From positions 1,364,001-1,428,000 of the forward strand of contig CBDFMR010000005.1 of the NCBI GenBank assembly GCA_965249765.1: a stretch of 64,000 nt of DNA, given 5' to 3'. This document shows positions 34,043 to 42,164 of this stretch, piece after piece (the stretch's first letter is position 1; every line of letters starts with the position of its first letter). The notes beneath the pieces were generated by a model that saw only the letters and a list, made by a program, of their open reading frames with translations, did no database searches and was not told where the DNA came from. The position numbers and the translations under genes were made by a program. This stretch comes from CBDFMR01 sp965249765 (GTDB taxonomy: Bacteria; Bacteroidota; Bacteroidia; Chitinophagales; Saprospiraceae).

Positions 34043-34558
34043 ATGAAAGGTAATCAGCAAAGAATCAAAGCTGCCGATAAAGAGCTCAAGGAAAAGTTGG
34101 TGAGTCTCAATAGGGTAACCAAGGTAACCAAAGGGGGACGTACGTTTAGCTTTGCGGCACTGGTGGTTGTAGGTGATGGGAAAGGTACTGTAGGACATGG
34201 ACTAGGAAAGGCTAGGGATGTCCAGGAATCGATAGCTAAGGCTGTGGATGAAGCAAAGAAATCGCTTGTTACGTTTCCTATATATAAAGGAACGATCCCT
34301 CATGAACAGAAAGGCAAGTATGGTGCAGGTAAGGTGTTGATTAAGCCAGCATCAGATGGAACAGGTGTGATTGCAGGTGGGGCGATGAGAGCCGTACTCG
34401 AGATAGGTGGTGTGCATAATGTATTGGCAAAATCACAAGGATCGTCAAATCCGCATAACGTTGTTAAAGCCACTATGGATGCTTTAACTAAACTGAGAGG
34501 TCCTGAGGAAGTAGCTCGTGATAGAGGAATTACTCTGGAAAAATTATTTGAAGGCTAG
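34043..34558 (+). CDS. rpsE: 30S ribosomal protein S5
   Basis: S5 acts at the mRNA entry and influences decoding fidelity. The 171-residue product has LVSLNRVTKVTKGGRTFSFA (N-terminal double-stranded-RNA-like domain), GHGLGKARDVQESIAKAVDE and, later, GGAMRAVLEIGGVHNVLAKS and GSSNPHNVVKATMDAL. Typical length. rpmD starts 15 bases later. Confidence 0.98.
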   Translation: MKGNQQRIKAADKELKEKLVSLNRVTKVTKGGRTFSFAALVVVGDGKGTVGHGLGKARDVQESIAKAVDEAKKSLVTFPIYKGTIPHEQKGKYGAGKVLIKPASDGTGVIAGGAMRAVLEIGGVHNVLAKSQGSSNPHNVVKATMDALTKLRGPEEVARDRGITLEKLFEG

Positions 34559-34572
34559 AAAATTAATAAGTC

Positions 34573-34752
34573 ATGTCAAGGATTAAGATTACACAGATAA
34601 AGAGCAGTATAGACAGGCATAAGAAACAGAAGGCCACACTGAAGGCACTGGGTCTGAGAAGAATAAACCATACAGTAGAAAAAGAGGTTTCACCTCAGAT
34701 CATGGGAATGGTCAGAAGCGTGGAACACCTCATTAAAGTAGAAGAAGCGTAA
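34573..34752 (+). CDS. rpmD: 50S ribosomal protein L30
   Basis: L30 is a small protein bound to 23S rRNA domain II. The 59-residue product starts MSRIKITQIKSSIDRHKKQK and has ATLKALGLRRINHTVEKE and a C-terminal GMVRSVEHLIKVEEA, the standard L30 pattern. It is a genuine gene although short; its place between rpsE and rplO is the standard one. Confidence 0.97.
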   Translation: MSRIKITQIKSSIDRHKKQKATLKALGLRRINHTVEKEVSPQIMGMVRSVEHLIKVEEA

Positions 34753-34762
34753 ATCTAAGATT

Positions 34763-35209
34763 ATGCAATTACATAATTTAAAACCCGCCAAAGGGTCTAT
34801 AAAATCAAAGAAAAGAATAGCACGTGGCCAGGGGTCAGGAAAAGGTGGTACTTCTACGAGAGGTCATAAAGGAGCAAAATCAAGAAGTGGATGGAGTAGA
34901 AAAAGAAACTTCGAAGGTGGTCAGATGCCATTGCAGATGAGGCTTCCTAAAAGAGGTTTTAAAAACCATAATCGTGTTACATTTGTTGCTCTCAATGTGA
35001 GTAGACTTCAAGCCATTGCTGAGAAATATGGACTCAAAGAGTTATCTCTTGAGGCCCTTATCGAGAATGGCATCATCAACAAGAATGATAAAGTGAAGGT
35101 CTTGGGCAATGGAGAACTGGGAGTTAAAGTCTCAGTGACAGCTCATGCGTGCTCAGAGAGTGCCAAGTCTAAAATTGAATCACAAGGAGGTTCTATTAAT
35201 CTAGTATAA
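34763..35209 (+). CDS. rplO: 50S ribosomal protein L15
   Basis: L15 is a late assembly protein that stabilises the 50S subunit. The 148-residue product has LKPAKGSIKSKKRIARGQGS, the glycine-rich GKGGTSTRGHKGAKSRSG, GGQMPLQMRLPKRGFKN and the C-terminal HACSESAKSKIESQGGSINL. It precedes secY by 9 bases, the usual arrangement. Confidence 0.98.
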   Translation: MQLHNLKPAKGSIKSKKRIARGQGSGKGGTSTRGHKGAKSRSGWSRKRNFEGGQMPLQMRLPKRGFKNHNRVTFVALNVSRLQAIAEKYGLKELSLEALIENGIINKNDKVKVLGNGELGVKVSVTAHACSESAKSKIESQGGSINLV

Positions 35210-35218
35210 TAGCGACGA

Positions 35219-36589
35219 ATGAATAAGTTTTTTGAGACACTGAAGAATATATGGAGTATAAATGAACTCCGTCAGCGTATCCTTTACACCTTGGCTTTGT
35301 TGGCAATTTTCAGACTGGGTTCCTACATAGTCCTTCCGGGTATCAACCCTCAAGGGCTCAAAGCAGCTCTGTCTGGAGGTGGTGGAGGTCAGGATCTACT
35401 GGGTCTCATCAATATATTTACGGGAGGAGCTTTTAATATGGGAGCGATTTTCGCTCTAGGTATCATGCCCTATATCACGGCATCGATCATCATTCAATTA
35501 TTGGGATTTGCGGTCCCATATTTTCAGAGATTGCAGAGCAAGGAAGGAGAGTCAGGTCGTAAAAAGATTACTCAGATCACTAGATTTTTAACGGTACTCA
35601 TCACCTTGGTTCAAGGAGGTGGATATTTGACATACATATCTAGTCTACCTGGTGCCCTGTCACCTAATGTTAATCTTTCGGTCTTCTGGTTGAGTAATAT
35701 GATTATCTTATCTACAGGTACTGTATTTGCCATGTGGATGGGTGAGAAAATAACAGACAAAGGAATTGGTAATGGTATCTCGTTACTTATCATGATAGGT
35801 ATAATAGCTGCCTTGCCTAGATCGTTTTTTGCAGAGATCCAGACCCAGCTCAATAGCAGTGGAGGTTTGTTTATGATCCTTCTAGAGTTGATCGTTCTGT
35901 TCCTTACGGTGTTAGTATGCGTACTAATAGTACAAGGTGTAAGAAAAATCCCTATTCAATTTGCTAAACGAATGGTAGGTAGATCGGGAGGAAACATTCC
36001 AGTGTCAGGGGCTAGAGATTACATCCCATTAAAGGTAAATGCTTCTGGTGTGATGCCTATCATCTTTGCACAGGCGATCATGTTTGTACCTCCGACGGTA
36101 GCACTATGGTTTTCTAACGATGCAGGCCAGGGAGGATTCCTTACGAGCTTATCGGATTGGAAATCACTACCATATAACGTAATATTCTTCTTGCTAGTGG
36201 TGATCTTTACGTATGTGTATACGGCATTGCTAGTCAATCCTCAGCAATATGCGGAGTATCTTAAGAGACAAAATGCATTTATTCCAGGTATCAAGCCCGG
36301 TACTCAGACACAGGAATTTATCGATAGTCTGACGACAAGGGTTACATTACCTGGTTCTATATTCCTCGGGTTCATTTCGATCTTCCCGGCCATCGTGGCC
36401 ATCTTTGGAGTAAATGATGGATTCGCAATGTTCTTTGGAGGAACTTCACTCTTGATCTTAGTGGCAGTTGTATTGGATACGCTGCAGCAAATCGAGAGTT
36501 ATCTCCTTATGCGTAAGTATGATGGTCTTGTAAAGTCTGGCAGACTCAAGGGTCGAGGTGGAATGCAAGGCATCGGAGCCAGCATGTAA
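35219..36589 (+). CDS. secY: Preprotein translocase channel SecY
   Basis: SecY forms the inner-membrane protein-conducting channel with SecE and SecG. The 456-residue protein has ten hydrophobic segments, begins IWSINELRQRILYTLALLA, has the plug/second-segment region ITASIIIQLLGFAVPYFQRL, the cytoplasmic loop KRMVGRSGGNIPVSGARDYI and PLKVNASGVMPIIFAQAIM, and ends ESYLLMRKYDGLVKSGRLKG. Its GLINIFTGGAFNMGAIFALG segment is also conserved. map follows after 2 bases. Confidence 0.98.
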   Translation: MNKFFETLKNIWSINELRQRILYTLALLAIFRLGSYIVLPGINPQGLKAALSGGGGGQDLLGLINIFTGGAFNMGAIFALGIMPYITASIIIQLLGFAVPYFQRLQSKEGESGRKKITQITRFLTVLITLVQGGGYLTYISSLPGALSPNVNLSVFWLSNMIILSTGTVFAMWMGEKITDKGIGNGISLLIMIGIIAALPRSFFAEIQTQLNSSGGLFMILLELIVLFLTVLVCVLIVQGVRKIPIQFAKRMVGRSGGNIPVSGARDYIPLKVNASGVMPIIFAQAIMFVPPTVALWFSNDAGQGGFLTSLSDWKSLPYNVIFFLLVVIFTYVYTALLVNPQQYAEYLKRQNAFIPGIKPGTQTQEFIDSLTTRVTLPGSIFLGFISIFPAIVAIFGVNDGFAMFFGGTSLLILVAVVLDTLQQIESYLLMRKYDGLVKSGRLKGRGGMQGIGASM

Positions 36590-36591
36590 AT

Positions 36592-37404
36592 ATGGTTTAT
36601 TATAAGACTGACGAGGAGGTAGAGATCATCAGACAGAATTGTCTTTTGGTATCTAAGACCCTCACTCTAGTAGGAAATCTTATCAAACCAGGCATTACTG
36701 GATCTGAGTTGGATATAAAGGCTGAGGAATTTATTAGGTCACATGAAGGTGCTGTACCAGGATTTAAAGATTATAATGGTTTTCCTTCAACCCTGTGTAT
36801 CTCGAAGAATGAGGCTGTGGTACATGGAATTCCAAATGACGAAGAATTCATTGAGGGGGATATTGTATCGGTAGATTGTGGTGTTTTGCATCATGGATAT
36901 TATGGAGATGCAGCTTACACATTTGCCTTGAATGGCGTAGAGGGAGCCACTCTGGAATTATTGGAAGTGACTAAAACGTCATTGAATAAGGCCATAGAGC
37001 AAGCAATTGTGGGTAAAAGACTAGGCGATATTGGGTTTGCAGTGCAGCATTTTTGTGAAAAAGATCACAACTATGGTGTTGTAAGAGAGCTTGTAGGACA
37101 TGGGGTAGGTCGCAATTTACATGAGTCACCAGAAGTACCCAATTACGGAAAAAGAGGTAGGGGACAGCTACTCAAGGATGGCCTTGTCATAGCTATTGAA
37201 CCAATGGTCAATGCGGGTACCAGAGATGTAAGACAGGATAGCGATGGATGGACCATCATCAGTAAGGATAGAAAACCATCTGCTCATTTTGAGCACACGG
37301 TGGTCGTAAGGAAGGATAAAGCCGATATTTTATCAGATCATCAGATTATAGAAGAAGCTGTAAAAAACAACCCCTATCTTGAGGAAATTAGGCTAAAAAA
37401 TTAG
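36592..37404 (+). CDS. map: Type I methionine aminopeptidase
   Basis: MetAP removes the initiator methionine from nascent proteins. The 270-residue enzyme has the five metal ligands in their usual places: VSVDCGVLHHGYYGDAAYTF (two aspartates), GHGVGRNLHESPEVPNYG (histidine), IAIEPMVNAG (glutamate) and AHFEHTVVV (second glutamate). Co-transcribed with secY and infA, a common arrangement. Confidence 0.98.
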   Translation: MVYYKTDEEVEIIRQNCLLVSKTLTLVGNLIKPGITGSELDIKAEEFIRSHEGAVPGFKDYNGFPSTLCISKNEAVVHGIPNDEEFIEGDIVSVDCGVLHHGYYGDAAYTFALNGVEGATLELLEVTKTSLNKAIEQAIVGKRLGDIGFAVQHFCEKDHNYGVVRELVGHGVGRNLHESPEVPNYGKRGRGQLLKDGLVIAIEPMVNAGTRDVRQDSDGWTIISKDRKPSAHFEHTVVVRKDKADILSDHQIIEEAVKNNPYLEEIRLKN

Positions 37405-37428
37405 ATATTTGCACTCCATTTTTTGAGT

Positions 37429-37647
37429 ATGGCGAAACAAGGTCTTATAAAGCAGGACGGAATCATTGAAGAATCATTGTCAAACGCAATGTTTCGGGTA
37501 CGTTTAGAGAATGACCACCTCATTGTAGCTACCATATCAGGAAAGATGAGAATGAACTATATAAGGATACTTCCAGGTGACAAAGTAGCGGTAGAAATGT
37601 CACCCTATGATTTGTCGAGAGGAAGAATCACTTATAGATATAAATAA
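37429..37647 (+). CDS. infA: Translation initiation factor IF-1
   Basis: IF-1 occupies the A site during initiation. From the ATG at 37429 the product is 72 residues, the canonical length: MAKQGLIKQDGIIEESLSNA, FRVRLENDHLIVATISGKMR and the end YDLSRGRITYRYK. A TTG at 37423 would add only two residues (MS), so 37429 was chosen. A GATATTTG near 37404-37411 may be a weak promoter. Confidence 0.97.
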   Translation: MAKQGLIKQDGIIEESLSNAMFRVRLENDHLIVATISGKMRMNYIRILPGDKVAVEMSPYDLSRGRITYRYK

Positions 37648-37658
37648 CGCTTGTAACC

Positions 37659-37775
37659 ATGAAAGTAAGAGCCTCGGTCAAGAAAAGATCAGCAGATTGT
37701 AAAATCGTTCGCCGCAAGGGGAAGCTGTACGTCATAAATAAGAAGAATCCAAAATTCAAACAAAGACAAGGATAA
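37659..37775 (+). CDS. rpmJ: 50S ribosomal protein L36, zinc-free form
   Basis: L36 is the smallest 50S protein. The 38-residue product reads MKVRASVKKRSADCKIVRRK, then GKLYVINKKNPKFKQRQG. The zinc-ribbon form has three cysteines and a histidine; here only one cysteine (C14) remains, so this is the zinc-independent type. It is intact and at its usual place between infA and rpsM. Confidence 0.95.
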   Translation: MKVRASVKKRSADCKIVRRKGKLYVINKKNPKFKQRQG

Positions 37776-37778
37776 GCT

Positions 37779-38156
37779 ATGGCAAGAATCGCTGGAGTAG
37801 ATTTACCTAGAAATAAGAGGGGCTCAGTAAGCCTTACCTATATATACGGTATTGGTCCGTCACGTGCGTCTGAAATACTGGACAAAGCTGGAGTAGAGCA
37901 TGCTACCAAGGTAGAAGACTGGACTGATGACAATATACGTACCATATCAGGTATGATACAGAATGACTACAAAGTAGAGGGAGAGCTGAGAAGTGAAGTG
38001 CAGACAAATATCAAGCGATTGATGGACATCGGGTGTTATCGAGGATTACGTCATAGGAAAGGTCTTCCAGTGAGAGGACAACGTACATCTACCAATGCTC
38101 GTACGAGAAAAGGAAAAAGAAAGACTGTAGCAAATAAAAAGAAAGCGACTAAATAA
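37779..38156 (+). CDS. rpsM: 30S ribosomal protein S13
   Basis: S13 forms bridges to the 50S subunit and contacts P-site tRNA. The 125-residue product starts MARIAGVDLPRNKRGSVSLT, has the helix-hairpin segment TYIYGIGPSRASEILDKAGV and the C-terminal GCYRGLRHRKGLPVRGQRTS with TNARTRKGKRKT. The tail KKATK is normal. Confidence 0.98.
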   Translation: MARIAGVDLPRNKRGSVSLTYIYGIGPSRASEILDKAGVEHATKVEDWTDDNIRTISGMIQNDYKVEGELRSEVQTNIKRLMDIGCYRGLRHRKGLPVRGQRTSTNARTRKGKRKTVANKKKATK

Positions 38157-38165
38157 TCTGATAGA

Positions 38166-38543
38166 ATGGCTAAAGCTAAAAAAAGAAAAGTTGTTGTCGA
38201 TCCTGAGGGCTTGGTTTATATCAAGGCCAGTTTCAATAACATTATCATTTCGCTGTGTAATAGGAAAGGTGAAGTAATCTCATGGTCATCTGCCGGTAAA
38301 GGTGGTTTCCGTGGATCTAAAAAGAACACACCTTACGCTGCTCAGATTGCAGCACAAGATGCAGGACAAGTGGCCTATGATGCAGGCATGAGATCGGCTG
38401 AAGTATATGTGAAAGGACCTGGATCAGGAAGGGAAGCTGCTATCAGAGCTATTGATGGGCTTGGAATTAAGATCACACGTATTAAGGATGTGACACCCAT
38501 CCCACATAATGGATGTCGACCTCCCAAGAAAAGAAGAGTTTAA
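38166..38543 (+). CDS. rpsK: 30S ribosomal protein S11
   Basis: S11 lines the platform and interacts with the anti-Shine-Dalgarno region. The 125-residue product has IKASFNNIIISLCNRKGEVI, SWSSAGKGGFRGSKKNTPYA and VYVKGPGSGREAAIRAIDGL, then DVTPIPHNGCRPPKKRRV. Normal length; co-transcribed with rpsM and rpsD. Confidence 0.98.
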   Translation: MAKAKKRKVVVDPEGLVYIKASFNNIIISLCNRKGEVISWSSAGKGGFRGSKKNTPYAAQIAAQDAGQVAYDAGMRSAEVYVKGPGSGREAAIRAIDGLGIKITRIKDVTPIPHNGCRPPKKRRV

Positions 38544-38567
38544 TCACCACATCGACCTTTAAGATTA

Positions 38568-39179
38568 ATGGCAAGATATACAGGACCTAGAACTAAGAAA
38601 TCAAGAGCATTTGGAGAATCTATCTTTGGATATGATCAGGCTTTTGAAAAAAGAAAATATCCACCTGGACAGCATGGATCAGGAAGGCGTAGAAGACAGC
38701 CTTCTGACTATAAGCTGCAGTTGATGGAAAAGCAAAAAGCCAAGTATACTTATGGTATTCTTGAGCGTCAATTTAGAAATCTATTTAGTAAGGCCAATAG
38801 TAAGAAAGGAGTTACTGGGGAAATTCTACTTCAGTTCCTTGAAGCTAGACTTGATAATATAATCTTTAGATTAGGCATTGCTCCTACAAGACGTGGAGCC
38901 AGACAATTGGTGTCACATAAGCATATCTTGCTTAATGGAGTTTTGACCAATGTTCCTTCTGCTCTGGTAAGACCAGGTGATGTAATAAGTGTAAGGGGAA
39001 AAAGCAAAAACCTCGAGGTCATTACACATTCAATGGCATCAAAATCTGACGTGAGAAACTTTTCATGGCTAGAGTGGAACCCTGATAGACAAGAAGGAAA
39101 ATTCTTGGAATATCCTGAAAGATCAAAGATTCCAGAAAAGATTAACGAACAATTGATCGTTGAACTTTATTCTAAGTAA
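38568..39179 (+). CDS. rpsD: 30S ribosomal protein S4
   Basis: S4 is a primary 16S rRNA-binding protein and in E. coli represses the alpha operon. The 203-residue product starts MARYTGPRTKKSRAFGESIF, has HGSGRRRRQPSDYKLQLMEK, and the S4 RNA-binding domain LDNIIFRLGIAPTRRGARQL with VSHKHILLNGVLTNVPS. No zinc-type CxxC pattern in the N terminus. rpoA follows after 70 bases. Confidence 0.98.
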   Translation: MARYTGPRTKKSRAFGESIFGYDQAFEKRKYPPGQHGSGRRRRQPSDYKLQLMEKQKAKYTYGILERQFRNLFSKANSKKGVTGEILLQFLEARLDNIIFRLGIAPTRRGARQLVSHKHILLNGVLTNVPSALVRPGDVISVRGKSKNLEVITHSMASKSDVRNFSWLEWNPDRQEGKFLEYPERSKIPEKINEQLIVELYSK

Positions 39180-39249
39180 TACATTAATAAGGCTGTTTTT
39201 GACAATGGCCTTTATCTAATTAAGTAATTCAACCTATAAACTTTATTGC

Positions 39250-40248
39250 ATGAGCATACTTACTTTTCAGAAGCCAGATAAGATCATTCTTCAGAAAGCT
39301 ACTGACTTTCAAGGAACTCTTGAATTTAAACCCCTCGAGCCGGGTTTTGGCCAGACGATAGGTAACTCAGTGAGACGTGTTCTATTATCATCACTTGAGG
39401 GATATGCCATCTCTGCAGTGAGAATAGCTGGCGTTGATCATGAGTTTGCTACCATCAAAGGCGTGATAGAAGATGTGGTTGATATGATCCTCAATTTAAA
39501 GCAGGTAAGACTCAAACCTATCAATGCTGAAGAGGAGACTAAGGACGAGAAAGTATACTTGACAATTAGCGGGAAGGATCAGTTTATTGCAGAAGATATA
39601 GAGGCACACAACAATGTCTTTAAAGTGATGAATCCAGACCTGGTTATTTGTACAATGGATACATCAGTAAATTTGGAGATCGAGCTTACCATAACAAAAG
39701 GTAGAGGATATGTAACTGCGGATGAGAATTTACCGAAAGATGCACCGATAGGAGTTATTCCAGTAGATGCCATCTATACTCCCATAAAGAAGGTCGCATA
39801 TACTATAGAAAACACAAGGGTAGGTCAGCGTACAGATTATGAAAAACTCATCCTTGATGTACATACTGATGGTACTATCCATCCTGAAGATGCAGTAAAA
39901 GAGGCCTCAAGAATTTTAATCCAGCACTTGATGCTGATTACAGATGAGAATATCACTTTTGATGATGCATCGAGTAGAGAAGATGACATCGTTGATGAGC
40001 ATATATTGCACATGAGAAAACTTCTCAAGACTTCTCTTGAAGATCTTGACTTGTCAGTAAGGGCTTACAATTGTCTCAAAGCGGCTAAGATTAATTCTCT
40101 TGGAGAAATGGTCAAGTATGATATGCATGAGTTGCTGAAGTTTAGAAACTTTGGTAAGAAGTCTCTTGTGGAGATTGAAGAACTATTACAAAACAAAGGC
40201 TTGACATTCGGCATGGACTTGTCGAAGTACAAGCTTGACGAAGAATAA
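39250..40248 (+). CDS. rpoA: RNA polymerase alpha subunit
   Basis: The alpha subunit starts RNA polymerase assembly and contacts activators and UP elements. The 332-residue protein has the dimerisation domain (LEPGFGQTIGNSVRRVLLSS, EFATIKGVIEDVVDMILNLK), a flexible linker, and the C-terminal domain with LDLSVRAYNCLKAAKINSLG and KFRNFGKKSLVEIEELLQNK, the helices that bind DNA and activators. Normal length. rplQ follows. Confidence 0.98.
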   Translation: MSILTFQKPDKIILQKATDFQGTLEFKPLEPGFGQTIGNSVRRVLLSSLEGYAISAVRIAGVDHEFATIKGVIEDVVDMILNLKQVRLKPINAEEETKDEKVYLTISGKDQFIAEDIEAHNNVFKVMNPDLVICTMDTSVNLEIELTITKGRGYVTADENLPKDAPIGVIPVDAIYTPIKKVAYTIENTRVGQRTDYEKLILDVHTDGTIHPEDAVKEASRILIQHLMLITDENITFDDASSREDDIVDEHILHMRKLLKTSLEDLDLSVRAYNCLKAAKINSLGEMVKYDMHELLKFRNFGKKSLVEIEELLQNKGLTFGMDLSKYKLDEE

Positions 40249-40366
40249 TTTATTAGTATCGGTGTAGCTCGGAATATCCGGATAGAAACTGCATTTACCG
40301 ATTCTTTAATTGTGTTCCAAGCTACAAGGGACTAAAGAAGGTGATGCGAAGCAAACAATATTAATC

Positions 40367-40846
40367 ATGAGACACGGAAAGAAGTTTAACCACCTCAAGA
40401 GAAAAAAAGGACACAGAGCGGCCTTACTCAAGAACATGGCATCAAGCCTTATTATACATAAGCGTATCAATACGACTCTGGCTAAGGCCAAAGCCTTGAG
40501 ACCTTATGTAGAGCCACTCATCACCAAGGCCAAGAACAATACAACTCACTCAAGACGTGTTGTGTTTAGTTATCTTCAGGATAAGCACGCTGTCTCTGAA
40601 TTGTTTGGTGATATCGCTGCTAAAGTAGGTGATAGACCAGGAGGATATGTAAGGGTGATGAAAACGGGCTTTCGCCACAGCGATGGTGCAGAGCTTGCTA
40701 TGATAGAGCTTGTAGATTACAATGAGATTTACTCAAACACTGCTCCAGAGACGGGCAAGAAGAGAAGAAGAAGACGTGGTGGTAAGAAATCTGCCGCGGC
40801 TGCTGCTGCAACAACACAATCCGTTGCATCATCAGAAGAAGAATAG
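40367..40846 (+). CDS. rplQ: 50S ribosomal protein L17 with alanine-rich tail
   Basis: L17 lies near the tunnel exit. From the ATG at 40367 the product is 159 residues with MRHGKKFNHLKRKKGHRAAL, the diagnostic LLKNMASSLIIHKRINTTLA and FRHSDGAELAMIELVDYNE. Beyond the core (about residue 125) it carries a basic and alanine-rich extension (KKRRRRRGGKKSAAAAAATT) that E. coli lacks. An upstream ATG at 40310 would add 19 residues of no family similarity, so 40367 was chosen. A strong terminator follows. Confidence 0.95.
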   Translation: MRHGKKFNHLKRKKGHRAALLKNMASSLIIHKRINTTLAKAKALRPYVEPLITKAKNNTTHSRRVVFSYLQDKHAVSELFGDIAAKVGDRPGGYVRVMKTGFRHSDGAELAMIELVDYNEIYSNTAPETGKKRRRRRGGKKSAAAAAATTQSVASSEEE

Positions 40847-40870
40847 TAAAGATTATTCGACAATATATAA

Positions 40871-40908
40871 AAGACCGCTATGGAATTCCATGGCGGTCTT
40901 TTTTTTTG
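40871..40908 (+). terminator. Terminator of the ribosomal protein cluster
   Basis: AAGACCGCTATGG and CCATGGCGGTCTT pair around AATT (13 pairs with one G-U wobble), followed by nine T. It ends the long co-directional cluster after rplQ. Confidence 0.93.
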
Positions 40909-41011
40909 GTTTGTACAGATCAACTGATTGAAATATGGTGAATTCACCTGGTTCGTTTGCATCGTCATTCGGTTCATAGCCTTCAAGACCTTAATTCATT
41001 TGACAATATCT

Positions 41012-41019
41012 TATATTTG
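41012..41019 (+). promoter_or_regulatory. Candidate promoter -7 element of carA
   Basis: TATATTTG lies 33 bases before the carA start, after the strong rplQ terminator, so carA-eno should be a new transcription unit. No ideally spaced -33 TTG was found. Confidence 0.5.
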
Positions 41020-41051
41020 CTAAAATCATAATCTGTTATACAGGATAGCCT

Positions 41052-42161
41052 ATGTCCGACCAACCAAATACAGCCCTGCTGATGCTAGAAGATGGCACTC
41101 TTCTCAAAGGTTCAGCAGCAGGAATTAAGGGAACAGCCACTGGGGAAATATGTTTCAATACCGGAATGACAGGGTATCAGGAAGTGTTTACCGATCCATC
41201 ATATTATGGACAGATTCTTGTCACGACCAATGCTCACATAGGAAACTATGGCACAAAGGATGCCGATACAGAATCAGACCATGTACAGATATCAGGTCTA
41301 GTATGCAAGAATTTCACCAATGAATATTCTCGCCCCATGGCCGATGCTGATATCCAGACCTATTTTGAAAGTGAAAAAATAGTAGCGATTTATAATGTTG
41401 ACACGAGGGCCCTCGTAAGACATATCCGGAGCAAAGGAGCTATGAATTGTATCATTAGCAATGAGATAGATGATCCAGCTAGACTCAAAGAAGAATTGGA
41501 CAAAGTTCCTTCTATGGCTGGTCTCGAATTGGCATCTAAAGTGTCAACTAAAGAAATATATACATTGGGTGATGACCAGTCTGATATAAGCATTGCAGTC
41601 TTGGATTTTGGAACAAAAAAGAACATCCTCGGCTGTATGGTAGAGAGAGGGGCTAAGCTCACCGTGTTCCCCGCCACAACTTCGGCAAGCGATATTCTTG
41701 ATCGAGAATTTGATGGTTACTTTCTGTCCAATGGACCCGGCGATCCGGCAGCGATGCCTTATGCCATTGAGACGATTAAAGAACTGCTGAAAGCCAATAA
41801 GCCGGTATTTGGAATCTGCCTAGGACATCAGTTACTGGCTCAGGCTCAGGATATTCCTACTTATAAGATGCATCATGGACATCGCGGCATCAATCACCCT
41901 GTCAAAAATCTAGTAACAGGAAAGTGCGAGATTACCAGCCAAAACCATGGTTTTGGCGTCGACCCGGCTGCTATTGAATCGGCAGCAGATAGAGTGGATA
42001 TAACACATATCAACCTCAATGATGATACAATTGAAGGTATCAAAGTAAAAGGTATGCCGGTATTCTCTGTCCAATACCATCCTGAGGCGTCACCTGGACC
42101 TCACGATTCAAGGTATTTATTCGACCAGTTTTTGGACTTAATTAAATCAGAAAAGAAGTAA
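41052..42161 (+). CDS. carA: Carbamoyl-phosphate synthase small subunit
   Basis: CarA hydrolyses glutamine to supply ammonia for carbamoyl phosphate, the entry to pyrimidines and arginine. The 369-residue protein has the N-terminal domain (LEDGTLLKGSAAGIKGTATG, FNTGMTGYQEVFTDPSYYGQ) and a C-terminal class I glutamine amidotransferase with GPGDP, the nucleophile elbow GICLGHQLLAQA (cysteine about residue 257) and VQYHPEASPGPHD (catalytic His-Glu). carB is not adjacent. eno starts 3 bases later. Confidence 0.97.
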   Translation: MSDQPNTALLMLEDGTLLKGSAAGIKGTATGEICFNTGMTGYQEVFTDPSYYGQILVTTNAHIGNYGTKDADTESDHVQISGLVCKNFTNEYSRPMADADIQTYFESEKIVAIYNVDTRALVRHIRSKGAMNCIISNEIDDPARLKEELDKVPSMAGLELASKVSTKEIYTLGDDQSDISIAVLDFGTKKNILGCMVERGAKLTVFPATTSASDILDREFDGYFLSNGPGDPAAMPYAIETIKELLKANKPVFGICLGHQLLAQAQDIPTYKMHHGHRGINHPVKNLVTGKCEITSQNHGFGVDPAAIESAADRVDITHINLNDDTIEGIKVKGMPVFSVQYHPEASPGPHDSRYLFDQFLDLIKSEKK

Positions 42162-42164
42162 GAC

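Noticed and set aside
39180..39249. Terminator between rpsD and rpoA
   Set aside because: Only a 5-bp stem (AAGGC/GCCTT) with a large loop and no proper T-run; read-through is expected.
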